From Isoetes taiwanensis (taxonomy: Eukaryota > Streptophyta > Lycopodiopsida > Isoetales > Isoetaceae): DNA of 64,000 nucleotides. A program made the position numbers and the translations under genes. This document shows, piece by piece, positions 49,153 to 61,855 of this stretch. The notes under the pieces were generated by a model. It did no database searches. It was not told where the DNA came from and worked only from the letters and a program-made list of their open reading frames with translations. The stretch is taken from the NCBI GenBank assembly GCA_021234155.1, contig JAJEKV010000066.1, positions 310,001 through 374,000 of the forward strand. Reading direction: 5' to 3'. The number at the start of each line of letters is the position of its first letter. The first letter of the stretch is position 1.

Positions 49153-51637
49153 GATAGAGTCCCATTCCAGTAGCCAACTGCAAGTGTGTCAGAAATCATC
49201 ATCTGTGTTATATTCCACTGTAACGTCCAAACTGGCCCAGGGCATTCAATAATTCCCTGCATTTCACCACCAGAGCAGGAAAACAGGAGGCACAAACGTC
49301 TTAACAAGAAGATTAAAGCTGAACTGTAAATCTAAGTTTGTGGATCAGGAAGGAACAAGATGTTATCCCAAGATGCTAAGTGACTGTGAGCACAACTACT
49401 TATAACAATGGAAACTTAATTCAGATGATGAGCATAAACAAAAATCAAAAGAGATGGTACAACCACGAAGATGGACGCTTACATGATGATTGCCATCCCT
49501 ATCAAAAATATGGATTTGGCCATTCTGCATTCTAAAGCCAACTGCTGTCCGTCAGCAGTCCAGGATGCAGATAGCACCTACTTAAGGCCATGCAACAGAT
49601 GGTCATTAGTTTCTATTTTTTTAAATGATTAATTATGATGTGGAAAAAATGTTACAGATAGAATGACCTTCGATGCAGCCTTGTGCTTGGAGATGGATTT
49701 TCGTTCAGGCGACCATATAAAAAAATCACTTGATATACCGCTTGCCAACTGATATACAGATTGAAACAACATATTGCTTATGCATTTCTTGAAACAAAAT
49801 GCATTTCTCAGAGAAAGATAAGGGACAAGCTCAAATTTTTAACATTCCCATAGGCCTCCTACGTTCTAAAATTGTAAAACTTATTGAAGCTTTGGAAAGA
49901 AATATACTTGTTGTGTTACTGGGTTATACGCAAGACATTGGATGGAATCGCTATGACTGTACTTCAAAATACCTTCAGCCTATGATGAAATCAATAGATG
50001 ACAAACTGTTAGGCAGTTATCACATCAAATTTACTAGTTTACTGCATCATATGATGCTCAAACTTAAGTTTCAGGTTGAAGATCGTCCTGTACATGCATT
50101 GCAAGTTTCCAAATGGACCAGTTACATTAAGAATCTAACAAATGTGGGTTATTGCTGCTATGCCTACATGCACTTCAAAAAGTTAATTGAATACTTGTTT
50201 ATGAATTCCAATACGAACCTTGTGAGTCCAAATAATGATCGTTTTATCAGATCCCCCTGATGCAAATCTTTTCCCATCACGTGAATATGCAACACAATGG
50301 ACTGCACCCTTATGGCCTGTTGCAAAAAGACAGTGCATTTAGTATAAGACTTGCATTTGCATACTTGCTGTTAGTAAACAGATATGACTTCCATTATAAA
50401 GGTCAAGGCCCACAGGTATAAATAGATAGATCAACAGATTAAATCTTCATAGTCGTTTAGATATCCAGGGGATAGATTGCTATCCAGGGGATAGATTGCA
50501 AACCTTTAAGGGAATGAATAAGATCACCAGTTATTGCATTATAGACAACAACACGGCTGCCAATAGCTGCCACGAGTTGAGTTCTATCTGAACATATTGA
50601 AGATAAGTAAAAGAAGAAATTGGTTAAACGGCCAACCTGGTCTGATGTCATAAAGAACACTTTTGGCCCCTTCATATTCCGTCTGCCAGACAAAACAGCA
50701 AAAGATGCAGAAAATTAAGGAGAAATGCAGCAAAAGGATCCTCGTAGGTTTAAAGTGATATGCTTACGTGATTGTCAGACCAAGCAAGAACCACCCTCAT
50801 TAGTCCTTTAATAGAGCTAGTGCAATATTCCAGGTGACCATGTGTTTTTTATCATCGCTACTTGGATAAAATGTTGGGTACATTGATAATTCCTGTCGCA
50901 GCATCGACATGCACATTAAAACTCAGATTTACCATATAATGCGAAGCATTTTAGAGCCTTCAACAAATAATCACTACACATCAAAATCATCGATCGTCGA
51001 GCTTCTTTCTCTTTTATTAGACTTGGCATCCCATTACCGTAGAACCCAGTTCTCCGAGGTTTGTCATGTAAGCAAAGCAAAGGCATTTGCGTCAAGACCA
51101 TTCCCGTTGCAAATTGGTGCTCTTAAACCTGAAATCAGAGCAAGAAATAAATTATAATGGATCTCTCAAATCCAGCAAGAGGACAAACCCGGTTCCCAAT
51201 TCGGCAATTGGGAAGTCCTCTCCCACTTTCGAATTTTTTGAAGCTGCCTTTGCCACGAAGGATGCAATCAGGTTGAACTAAGAGAAATAATGCGACCAAA
51301 CTATTTTTGTGACGACCTACCACGAAGCAAAGGCAGGGCGACGTAACAGACTAATGGGAAAATCGTCGAGCTGCCTGTGCCATGAAGGCAGAACTCGGAT
51401 CCGTTCAAGGTAATGGGAATGCCAATTTTTTGTCTCGCTAATGGGGATGGGTTCCAAACTGTAAGTTGAAGAGCAAGAAACAAGAATCCATTGAGCAAAC
51501 TGTCAGAAATTCCAATTTAAATGACTGGGATTGGGCAGGTATTATAATCAACGACAATTATATTTGAATCTCTTTTGAATCTCTTTTGCGTTTGTCCGAG
51601 TATGTTCTATTATTTCGTTCGGTATTTGGGGAGGGTA

Positions 51638-52185
51638 TCTCGCCAGTGGTTTGGCCTAGATTTTTGGGCGGTATGTATTGGGAAATCGTATCTCGCCAGT
51701 GGTTTGGCCTAGATTTTTGGGCGGTATGTATGGGAAATCGTATCTCTGTGGTATGTTTTGGAGAAGTTGGAGGTGCTTACTGGGAGAGAATTGGATGGAG
51801 CTGCTTGCCGGGGCCTGGATTTCTGAGTGCATGGTTTATAGATAGAAGGAGGAAGGATTATGTGTGGTTTCATGGTGTCAATTTAGAAAGAAATTTTGGC
51901 TTTGGGGATCGGGTGGAGAGGTCAGGGAGGCATGTCGCTGGAGAAGTGCAGGCTTGAGGCGCAGAGCAGGATGAGAAGGGGCGGGATGGGACGTCTGCTT
52001 GAGGCTTAGGCTGGTTTAGGCCGATTGTGCTTGAGGCCAATTCTGCAGAGGCGGCATAGGGAATCCGGTTTTGAAGAATCTGGTTTTGAAGAGGCGGCAT
52101 AGAGAATCCGGTCTGCTTGGGCATACAGAATCCGGATCTGCTTGGGCAGTGCATAGAGAATCCGGTCTGCTCAGATTTGCCGGAG
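51638..52185. repeat. Short tandem repeats upstream of IFT122
   Basis: A 52-bp unit starting TATCTCGCCAGTGGTTTGGC is present twice (51637-51741). At 52060-52180 the word GAGAATCCGGTCTGCT and variants recur four to five times at about 30-40-bp spacing. No gene is seen in 50801-53290. Confidence 0.7.
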
Positions 52186-53295
52186 TAGCCAGATTGGGGC
52201 AGAGATTGGGGCAGAGAATCTCATGGCCTTGGTCCGGCTTCATGCTGGCTCCGGATGCCCTCACGTTTCTTTTTTTTTCTTCTTCTTCTAACCATGTGCA
52301 GGCGGATATGGATTTGCTGTGGGCGTGGAGCCGAAGCATGGTGAAGGCCTGGAGCTTCTTCCCTGAATCTCATGGCCTTGGCTCCGGATGCAAAGGGACG
52401 GCTTGACCCTTTTTTTTTTTTTTTTTTAATCTTCTAACTATGTGCAGCTTTTGGACCATTTGAAGTGGCGGGCGTTTTAGTGACGAAAAATTCAATGGCC
52501 CTTGATTTGATATAGAACACAGAATATTCCAACCACCAACGGCCAGAAATCAAGGATAGAAAAAAACCCGATAAAGAATGAAAAATATCAAATTAACTGA
52601 TTGTCAAAATTATAATTTTGTGAAACTAGAGTACGGTCTCCATGTCTCGTGCACTTAAAAGGCGTTAATGTGGCAAGTTGTCAAAACAACACAAAAATCG
52701 CCTGGCTAAGGTATCTCTGGATACCTAATCAGATACCTATTGCAATGGAAAAAAAAACTGCCTTGAAAAAATCACAGGTCGAAGAGATATAGGACGTCGA
52801 ATATGGGGGGTTTTAGGCGCCCCCATCGCCTGACATGTAGCCCTGTGTTGCCATGCGTGAAACCTCCTTTCGAGCCCCCCCCCCCAACCCTGCCTCTCGC
52901 CAGGCAGTTCCCCAATGATCGCGTCGTCAAGGGCTGCGTCACACTGTCAGGTCCCCCTTTAAAGCCCACATGTGTAGACCCACCCCGCATTAAGCCCTCC
53001 CTCTAACAGGGTATGGTGCGCTGCCACACGCGGACCCTCACCGTGCCACAGTGGTACCAAAAAGCAGCCTCGGCCATCCCACCTCCCCCTAAAGGAGCGA
53101 CCACCGGGTGATCAAGAAAGCGACCCGTGAGCCTAAAAGCCCGAGAACTCCGTCTTTGTATACCCACCCATATATGGCGCTTATTTATGAACCCCCAAAC
53201 ATGCTCATTCCAAGGCATGATTCAATGCCGGGGGCTGGAATTTGCGCGCACATTCCAGCCTCAATGCAGGCAAAGGAGATGGGCAATCTGTGTGA

Positions 53296-54565
53296 TTGTG
53301 GAGGATCAAGAAATTTGTGCACAAATCCTTCCTTCCGGCTTGGGACTCAATTGAACCCCTGCTTTTGCCGAAGGCTAGACCAATGGTGTTCACTAGAGTC
53401 CGATCAGGGATTGATGCTACAACGCCGAGCAGCAGCAGACCGACAGTAATGGCCAGCAAACGAGTTTGTGCGCCCAAATCAAAGAAGAATCATCCTCAGG
53501 CCAGCGGATCGGGAGCTACAATGACAAGGAAGCCAACAAAAAGAGGCCAATGGATGGAACAGGAGATGCTAGACGCTCTAGATGAGATGAGTGAATATGA
53601 TTAGATCTTCTTGTTATATTGTTTTATTAGGGAAGCTTCTAGACGATCTGGTATCCCAGAATCATCTATCAGAGACTGGTTGTATGGACGAGTTTTCCAC
53701 AAGATGGAGAGACATCCACAGATCCTAACACCGTCCCAAGAAAAGGAACTTGTGGATTGGGCCATAGGGAGGGCAGAATGGGGGATGGGCGCGACACTGG
53801 CTTCGGTGAAGGAACGTGCTGCAGATCTGGACAAGGAGAATAATTCAACATTCGAAGGTGTTCCAAGGGGAAAATGGTGGAAACTCTTCAAGCAGCGCCA
53901 TCCTGAAATCTCTCTCACGAGTGCAGAAACTTTAGATGTGTCACATGCCCGGGCTATGAACCAAGAAAACTTGGATAGCTTCTACTCAGGCTTGAAAGAA
54001 ATATATGATGAGTATAACTTCCCCCTTCGAGGATCTAGAATGCAGATGAGACTGGGATCCAAGTTGGGAAAGTAAAGGGCCTAAAGATAATTGCAAGGAA
54101 AGGTGAGAATAGGGTTAGTGGGCGGGTCATGAATACGAGTGAATGGGTTACAATCTTAGCGTGCGTCAATGCAGAAGGATTTAAAATACCTAGTATGTAC
54201 ATTTTCACGGGAACTAGGAGGAGGCAGGACAACATAGCCAGGTGTGAGAGGGAGCAATTCACGTTGTCCAGCAATCAGCTTGGATGACAACTGAACTCTT
54301 TAAGTCTTGGTTGTCCCACTTCCAATCTAGAGTGCCTGGAGGAGTATCTCAACGACCACATCTAATCCTGCTTGATGGGCATGGAAGCCATGTGAAACTA
54401 GATGTCATTTTGGCAGCCAAATATATGGAAATACATTTTGCACTATTACCTGCACATACATCACATAGGCTCCAGCCACTAGATATGTCTTGCTTTGTGC
54501 CATTCAAGGCAGCATTCAAAAAATTGAGGGCATATTACATGGTCAAAAAAGGCACATGTACTTAA
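53296..54565 (+). pseudogene. pogo/Tigger-like (Tc1/mariner) transposase, broken
   Basis: The first part encodes a helix-turn-helix (RREASRRSGIPESSIRDWLYG-type block, 53630-53690) and a CENP-B/Tc5-like domain (TPSQEKELVDWAIGRA..KWWKLFKQRHPEISL). After a frameshift near 54040 the DDE core continues: NADETGIQVGKVKG, then GRVMNTSEWVTILACVNAEG, and after a second shift near 54280 LILLDGHGSHV and LLPAHTSHRLQPLD. These are the DDE_1 (pogo) catalytic blocks, normally D-D-D. A TAG at about 53602 also interrupts the N-terminus. With at least three lesions it cannot be active. I could not locate its TIRs. Confidence 0.85.
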
Positions 54566-55876
54566 ACTTTTACTTGAAATAATAATCATCCTTTCATTTA
54601 TTTATCATGAAGTATAATCGTTTTACAATATTAATTTTACAATAGAAAGATCTCATCAAGTTCTTCTCATAAATCATATTCCTTCACGTCTTCAATCATC
54701 TTATAACTCTTTAACTCTAGCAATTTTAATTCCAAATATTCCATCATCTTTCAAGTCAATGACATCCCTAAAAGCAGAATGGAGACAATTGGAGGAGAGA
54801 ACCCATACCTACAGCCAATCAATACACAATCAGCATGATAATGGTAAATGTGCAAGGGCCAAAAAGTACATTGGGTTTCTCAGTTTATCACTGATCACCA
54901 ATTGTATCCTTTTGCCCTGAGGTGGCATTAACTAGAAAGGCCTGGAACATTAACATATTTAGCATTATAATTGTAATTTCTCAATTGATCTCAATCATTT
55001 CCATTAGATGAGAACTAATTTCTTAGTCCCAAATCTAGCTGGTCATGTTGATAATTATGTATCAGCTTTAAGTGTAAAGTGTATAAAATTTAAACCTTCC
55101 TCAAATTGACATTTTAAACTTCCTTAATTTAATCTCAACATATTGTTTTTGCAGCCACATTCTTATTTCACATCTTACTCCATGTCCGTGTTCAAAATCT
55201 ATATTCATTTCCTTAATGTTTAACTCAAATAATGTGTTAAGCTTATAGTCTTTAAAACCACCACAAAAGCGATAGGAATTTTAGCCCTTTTAAACCAAAT
55301 ATGTGGCACTCATTAACAGCAGCTAACCATGTCATATTTAAGTTCACTCCAGATCATGTAATAATAAAGTTCATCCTTTCATCTATAACATGAACTCCGC
55401 CGTAGCAACGAACTTTTTGCATCTAGATTTTGTGTGCAAAATACCTTATTTACAAGATATAGAGAACCTATACATATTGCAAAAAATCATTTTGCCATCC
55501 TTAATGGCAAATCATTGGCTTTTTAACCAATAAGCAAACCGACTTGCTAAATTTGAAATTATTTTCAGAGGAAACATCCCGATTACTATGCAGAAGATAC
55601 ACCAAAAGAAAGCATTATCCAACCTTAAAGTAGTTGCTTTGTTAATTTGGAGTTGCTTGCATATCCATTAAAGATGCCCCATATCCATCTGATACGAACA
55701 TACTGCAGCTTGCATCAAGATTGCCACATATTCAAGCAGAAATACAAATTATTTTTAAAGCATAGCTATGAAACTGAGAGCCATAGCCATTATGTTTGAC
55801 AAGACATAAGCAAGAATGCAATCAGTATCTTCATGTGGCCATATCTTTCCTATGCAATGTGAAATAAAGAATATAA
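54566..55876. other. AT-rich spacer, nothing recognised
   Basis: Long runs of A/T with short ORFs only. No coding similarity, repeat pair or RNA gene seen. Confidence 0.5.
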
Positions 55877-56021
55877 CACTAGAAGAAAATCCGCTTTTTG
55901 ATACGCTTTTTTGAACTAAAAAAATAATATAATATAATTAAAAAATGGATTGAAACGCGTAACGGAACAAGTTTGAAACGCGTAATGGATTTGTAACGCA
56001 TAACAAGTTTGAAACGCGTCA

Positions 56022-56862
56022 AATAGAATAGAATAGAATAGAATAGTTTTTATCGTCCACTCTGAGACCAATCGCCTATGTCGGTTCAAAGGGCGCATAC
56101 AAACTTATTCTTGTCGGGTTAAAAACCCCGTGAAGAAGGGTTTTCGAGGAAAAAACCGTGGCGATAATAAGATCTTGTGTCACAAACCGCATAAGTATAC
56201 ATCATCATGAAATAAATGTGTATGTACATGTCAAGTGCGTGTCATGGGACATAGCTGATCTCGCATGTCCATGACCTCCGGAAGGTATGATCCTAGCATC
56301 CATACGGATGCCGTGCTCAATGTCACATGTAGCGGATGGCGGAACGACCAATTCGGCAAAAATCCGGATTTGATCATAAGGCCGGGCAACTTTGAAGGGT
56401 ATGAGATTCATCCTCAATGACTCCCATTTGGCAAAGATTGAACAGATTTTCTGACGTGGCTCACCAATCCATCTGCTTTGTCTCAAAAAGAAGATGATGT
56501 GCCCCAAAGTAGCGAATGGAGGCAATGAGTGCGTCTTTTCATGGGCAATATGGGTGCGCAGGTAGCATTGTGGGCCCTCGTTCAATGTGGGATTTATGTG
56601 GCAAATGGTAGTGTCTTTGTCTTGACTGTTCAAGGGCCTGGCATCCCAAAGCTTTGCTGGATGAAGCAAGCGTCAAGATATTGCCTCAAGCTATGGCGAT
56701 CTGCCTCTGTTTGCACATGTATGCACCTGTGCTCCTGCACATTCCATCTAGCCATCCATTGAGCTCTCTTTTCCCTCCAGCATGCCTTGAGGCGTTGTGG
56801 CCCCATTGCCATGATATAAGCTAGTTTTGGGAGACGAGCATCGTCCATGTTGAGCTTGCAAT
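56022..56862 (-). mobile_element. 5'-truncated LINE, copy C (3' end)
   Basis: This is the same family as 22165 and 28450. The minus-strand frame 56205-56669 keeps parts of the C-terminal region (LNEGPQCYLRTHIAHEKTHS, compare LEHGPHQYLKAHISTKKQ in copy A). The conserved 3' segment ends in GTGGACGATAAAAA and then an (ATTCT)n repeat at 56022-56044. Frameshifts disrupt the zinc knuckle. It sits inside the CACTA subterminal repeat array, so it is younger than that element. Confidence 0.72.
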
Positions 56863-57097
56863 GCGTTTCAACTAAAATAAAACAGAAACACGTTTCAATA
56901 TTGAAACGCATTTCAAAGAACAATATTAAATAACAAAAAAACCCTTGAAACGCATTGCAAGTTCATGAACTGTTACAAAAAAAAAAATTTGGACGAACTT
57001 TTGTACATTTTTTTTTCAGATTCTCTTTATATAATAACAAAATAAAGCATAACAAAAAGAAAATTTTTTATTAATTCAAAAGAAATACAATATTGTT

Positions 57098-58848
57098 TCA
57101 GCAGGCATAGCTGCATGCTACACCACTACCATCATGCTCATCGTCATAATTTTGATGTGCATAAATATCATCTTGTTCAACATTATTAGGTAGATCTTCA
57201 TTATCAGCTTGTACTTCCATATCATCCAGAAGAAGCAATTGCTCAATGGCCTACACAAGAAAAATGACATAAAATTAAATTATAAGTTCGTTACTAATTT
57301 CATAATCTAGAAAAAATTACCTTTCGATGTTGCTCCTCTACTGGCCAAATGCCATGCCTTGCTAGATGTTTTTGCATCTTACAGAAGTTGAGAGTACTAC
57401 TAAGACGAGATTCCTCTTCCGACGGAGGTCGATCATACATTTCATATTATTAAATAAAAAAAAAGTGTAAGTACATACGTAAATTGGTACAAGATAAAAA
57501 TTTTGCTAACACGTACAAATCGAGTACGAAATGTAACTTTGCCTCCACTCCCCGCCGGATTGCCCGTAACTTCCCTTTGCCTATAAATAAAAGAATAAAA
57601 ATTCAATAAATTTTAACTATAGTATAGACTAAGCATAAATTTACATTAAAAAGAAAAACTCACGTTTGCACATAACATTGTTGAGCATATTCGACTCTCT
57701 CACCCCGTTTCTTCCTTTGTCCCTCTCTCAAAAGGTGTTCCCATGCCTGACGATTGTCCTCTAATTGTGGAGGACATGTCGTGATTTTATCCTTGGCGAT
57801 ATCATCAATCAATCTAAATTTAAAAACCCTGTAAAAGTAGTTTTAAATATAATTAAAATGTGTATTTAAACAAAGTTATAAATTTAACTCACCGAAAAGA
57901 TCGTCTTATAATCCTCATGACTTCTCTTTTACTCCATCCTTTTCCGTGCCATTTCTCTAATCTCTCGAAGACCTATATCACACATGTGGAACTTTACCTT
58001 TAGCTTATTAAAAATCATCATTAATAAAAAAAATAAAACAACAATTACTTACTACATCAATATACTCCCGCCTCTGATGTTTCATATCCAAATGTGGGTT
58101 CTTCCAATATAATATTTCCCTTGTTGCCCTACTTATATTTTTTTGAGAATTCCATTGCACCTGCACCATAAGAAGGACAACCTAAGGAAGTGACTGCCAG
58201 TGGGACTACTTTGCCTCGTGATCCCTCTTCAATGATGATGGTATCCGAAGAATATTTAAATCGGCCAATTTGAAAGATAAGCATACATTAGATGATTAAA
58301 AATCAATAAATAATGTTAGCTTATGACATTACAAATTTTAAGACATGGAAATAATGTCTACACTATCCAATATTTAATCTTAAATCCTAACTCGCATCTT
58401 TAAATGCTACAATTTCAATTCCATAAATAACTAAACCGCAAAAATAAGTACTTACACGTGGATACTCAATCGGTCCTTGCTCATCTGCAATTCTACTTCT
58501 CCTTCGTCCTGGTCCTCTTCCTTTTCTTGGACCAACTTCTGATTGAGAATATCTAAAGGGTGTATGTTCAGAAGTCCCAGCAAGTGGAGTGTTAGAAGGA
58601 GTGGGCAAGGAGGTTCTAGTGGCTACGGGATGTGACTGTGTGGGAGTGGTAGTGGTAGAAAGAGGACCATAATGATTTATATACCACTGACGATATGTAG
58701 CATTCATTATATACGCCCTTCTAATAGTTGTATTAGGTTCTGCAGCCATCACATCTGATGCTCGTAAATGCTCCTCTACTGATCCAGTAAACGTGCTTAA
58801 GATAACTTTAATAGCATAAGTGACAGGGTCCTCCAAAACATCGTCCAT
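57098..58848 (-). CDS. CACTA-encoded protein, TNPA-like (putative)
   Basis: Exons on the minus strand: 58848-58456, 58160-58053, 57972-57893, 57828-57664, 57580-57517, 57440-57321 and 57250-57098. They join in phase to about 360 aa. Donors are GT with GTAAGT or GTGAGT in most cases. The only weak junction is the acceptor before 57440, where no AG is visible. The N-terminus carries a basic patch (GRGPGRRRSR). The middle has FERLEKWHGKGWSKREVMRI and QLEDNRQAWEHLLREGQRKK, and the C-terminus is acidic. This fits the second, DNA-binding gene of plant CACTA elements, which binds subterminal repeats. I infer that role from position and composition; the family match is not certain. The main transposase (TNPD/TNP2) is not in view. 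Confidence 0.6.
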
Positions 58849-59754
58849 GTTATAACCTAGGAATGAAACACAATCAATAAGATAAACTTAGTAAAGAAGC
58901 TTTTTCCGAACACAATTAATATATATGAACTCTAACAAGCTTAAATAATAGAAGAACCAATCAAACTTAAGCTAAGAGAACCAAAATTTAAGCTAAAACT
59001 TACATTACCTTTTTAAGGCTCTATAATATGATAGAGAGAATTCGTGATAAGATGGCTAAGTTCTTCAACAATATCAACACCTCCCCTAAATAGTATATGC
59101 TCTAGAAAAGAAAGAGGAAAATTGGAAAGCGGCATATAAGCAACACAGATAGACACATGGGAGTGATTTTACAAGAATTCCAAATCGTATAGAAGCTGAC
59201 ACCTTCTTAATCGCAGCTGCAGTCACCTTAATCGCAGCTGGCACCTTCCACATCATCTTACTGCTGTAATTAGCAAACTTGAAGAGGTGGGCTGCAAGAT
59301 AATGCAAACAGCAAATAATAGTAAGATAATAGAATGTAAGACCGCTAGAATTGCATGACCATTGATAACATTTTTATATGCAAACCATATTGCAAGAAAC
59401 TTAAAACATCTTTGTATATGCCAATGCTATAGCTGCTGGAGTATATTCTGCTCATACTTTGCCAAAGTTGGAACCCAAAACAGTAAGCATCAACTACATA
59501 ACAAACACTTACAAGTCCTGGTTACACATCCTTCAGCTGACAGCTGGCTTGACTATATTGCGCAGGGATACTAACTGTAAGTCAAACAATTCGGCAGAGT
59601 GCAAAGGACCACATGGCGTGCAGCTTTATTTAATGCAGAAAAAAATCATCCTACACAGCAACGCAAATGCAAAGAAGAATGTTGGTATGGAGGTTGCAGG
59701 TTCAGCTGACCAGAAGTGACTGTAATGCATTTATAATCATACTCTACAACACTA

Positions 59755-59946
<192 letters not shown>

Positions 59947-60377
59947 TCATATAACAATGTATCAGCCAAATTTTGGAAGGAAATATGACAATGCTGGAAG
60001 AGGTTCCCATAAATCTAGATTATGAGGACTTGCGATATTTTGGTTATAGCAGTAACACCAGGAGCAATCTGGTTTGGCTTTCTCCTTGTTCGAATTTGTA
60101 ATGTTGGAAGTAATAGTATATAAAACTTCATGGAATATGACTAGGGTTTTCAGATACCCCCAACTTGATATAGATTTCTCGATAGATGTGCATACTTCTG
60201 AAAGGGCATTTCTGGTTTTGCGCAGCTTTCCTTTGGCATTCTCAAGTGCTTCTGTATGGCACGGAAGCCAGCAGTTGGAATATGGAACATGCAGCAGGAG
60301 AATTGATAGGTAATAGATATAGATGAAAATTCAAGTTTGGATGTATGAAAACCTCCTTGATATATGCATGCTTTTTG

Positions 60378-61855
60378 TGTGACGCTCCCCGAACCTATAT
60401 GGTGCTCCCATCGTATACATACGGGGAATCCCCTCTTCTACGGCGACAATACCACCATAGAAATGCCCTCCGTCTGACTCGGACCACTTGTGATGGCAAG
60501 TGTCTGGGTGAAGGACACGGAGGTGTCATTCGTCCCACGCCTTCGATGGGAATCCTAATAGCGGAAGCATACATACAAGGTTAGCACCTGGCAACAACAC
60601 AATAAATAATATACCACCACGAAGGGTGGCCCATCACCATCAATATGAACACAATGAACACGAACATATCAAAAGAAATGCATCATGAATATGGGTTCTA
60701 CCCCGGCTCAGACTCATGGGAAATCAACTGACAGTCAGGGCCTCCAGATATCAACAGACAAAATCATAACAATGGCATTGGCTGGCATAGAGCAATGGCT
60801 AGGGTAGTCCACTCCATCCGCCCCTCCTGTGCACACTTTGCAGATAGGATGGAACATGCTATGGCGTGATTGTAGCCTTCTGGAGACGCAATTCCATGGA
60901 ATCACCATATGGAACTACTCCGAGTTGCATCTCCCCGGTCCGATGAGGCAGGTCGGAGAGGCGTCCCCTCCCCGAGTATGACAGATCCCTGGGTGTGCTA
61001 GAGAACGCGTGCCCCCTCAGTGACCCCCGCGCTCGTACCCGACTTATTCCCCTAAATCTAAAGGCCGGCTCACCAGCCCGTTCGAGCCCAGGGCGCCCAA
61101 GAATATTGGCTCGACACCTGCGACCCAGGGAGTGTCAGACCCATACCCGGCCCTCTCTGTGACCGGCTATAAGCCTAGCACACTGTAGGAGTCCTGTAGC
61201 TGCGATAGGCAAGACCCCGCCCCCGATTCACCATCATACTCGTTGTCTGGTGCTGAATCACATCATAGTATCCACAGCCAGGTGGGCTCTTGTGCACAGG
61301 CCGCATTTACTGGGATTTAAGGGGTTCTAGCTAGGAACATCACTAAATCTAAATAGCTTTCAAGTCTCTACCCCCCTTAACCCCATACATCACGGAGGAA
61401 CAGAAAGAGAGAACAGAATCTGATACAACATCCATAATCGTCATAACTAGATCATAACATAGAATCTAATCATCCATATACCTCAAACAAGGGTTAGAAT
61501 AGCACACAACTACCTAGAAACTGACCTGTATCCTGACTGGACCCGTTATCTCGAAGAACATCCATGGAAAAGGTCAGGTGTTGGGTTGTGATAGCTTCCT
61601 CCTCCCTCTGCTCTTCCCAAACTTGAATTTGGGTGGAACTGGGATGGGGAGCTCAATTTGCCACCCCAAAGATGGCAACCTGCCCTTGGCCAATCAAGTG
61701 AGGCCAAGTGGCAGCTAACTAATACCATTAGTTAGTGTAGTTATGTTAGTTTAATGTCAATAATCCTTCTTAAGTGAATTCCCAATGGTTTCCAATACCT
61801 TGGTGACGTGTTAGGTATGGTATACGTGTACCGTATACTTACATGGAACGTCACA
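60378..61855 (-). repeat. 3' LTR of a second gypsy element (1478 bp)
   Basis: On the minus strand the LTR starts TGTGACGTTCC (at 61855) and ends GGAGCGTCACA (at 60378), so the ends form an imperfect inverted repeat. A G-rich polypurine tract (AAGGGGGGTAGAA) lies just before it at 61856-61870. It is more GC-rich than its surroundings and unrelated to the LTR at 3300-3885. Confidence 0.75.

Larger units (their letters stand above)
40701..50800 (-). pseudogene. IFT122: IFT122 (IFT-A subunit) pseudogene
   Basis: IFT122 belongs to the IFT-A complex for retrograde transport in cilia and flagella. Exons on the minus strand include 50800-50768 (MRVVLAWSDNH), 50682-50637, 50587-50504 and 50316-50219 (WD40 repeat, [20 protein letters not shown]). 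These are followed by about 49760-49674, 49586-49488, 49256-49153 plus 46252-46228 (one exon split by a retrotransposon), 46153-46064, 45967-45815, 45707-45624, 45550-45347, 44833-44755 and TPR-like exons (43200-42900, 42830-42720, 42110-41810). The last exon, about 41100-40701, ends with a CPYCANSFEQEEW..CPFCQNF zinc-ribbon motif. Lesions: a 1-nt deletion near 49537, a lost GT donor at 45623, frameshifts near 44330, 43450 and 41270, and stops at 43019, 42579 and 42013. The whole locus is dead. Confidence 0.93.
55877..58860 (-). mobile_element. CACTA (En/Spm) transposon, one end and a gene
   Basis: The left terminus is CACTAGAAGAAAATCCGC at 55877, the classic CACTA end. Subterminal repeats of GAAACGCGT or its complement follow at 55953, 55974, 56009, 56861, 56902 and 56943, as expected for binding sites of the accessory protein. 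A LINE (56022-56862) has inserted within that array. A multi-exon gene lies at 57098-58848. The opposite terminus is not seen before the gypsy LTR at 60378, so it is lost or lies beyond the window. The right limit given is only the end of the gene. Confidence 0.75.

Noticed and set aside
52803-53006. Pro/Cys-rich 67-codon ORF
   Set aside because: A C-run-driven reading frame with an equally open antisense frame; no family support.
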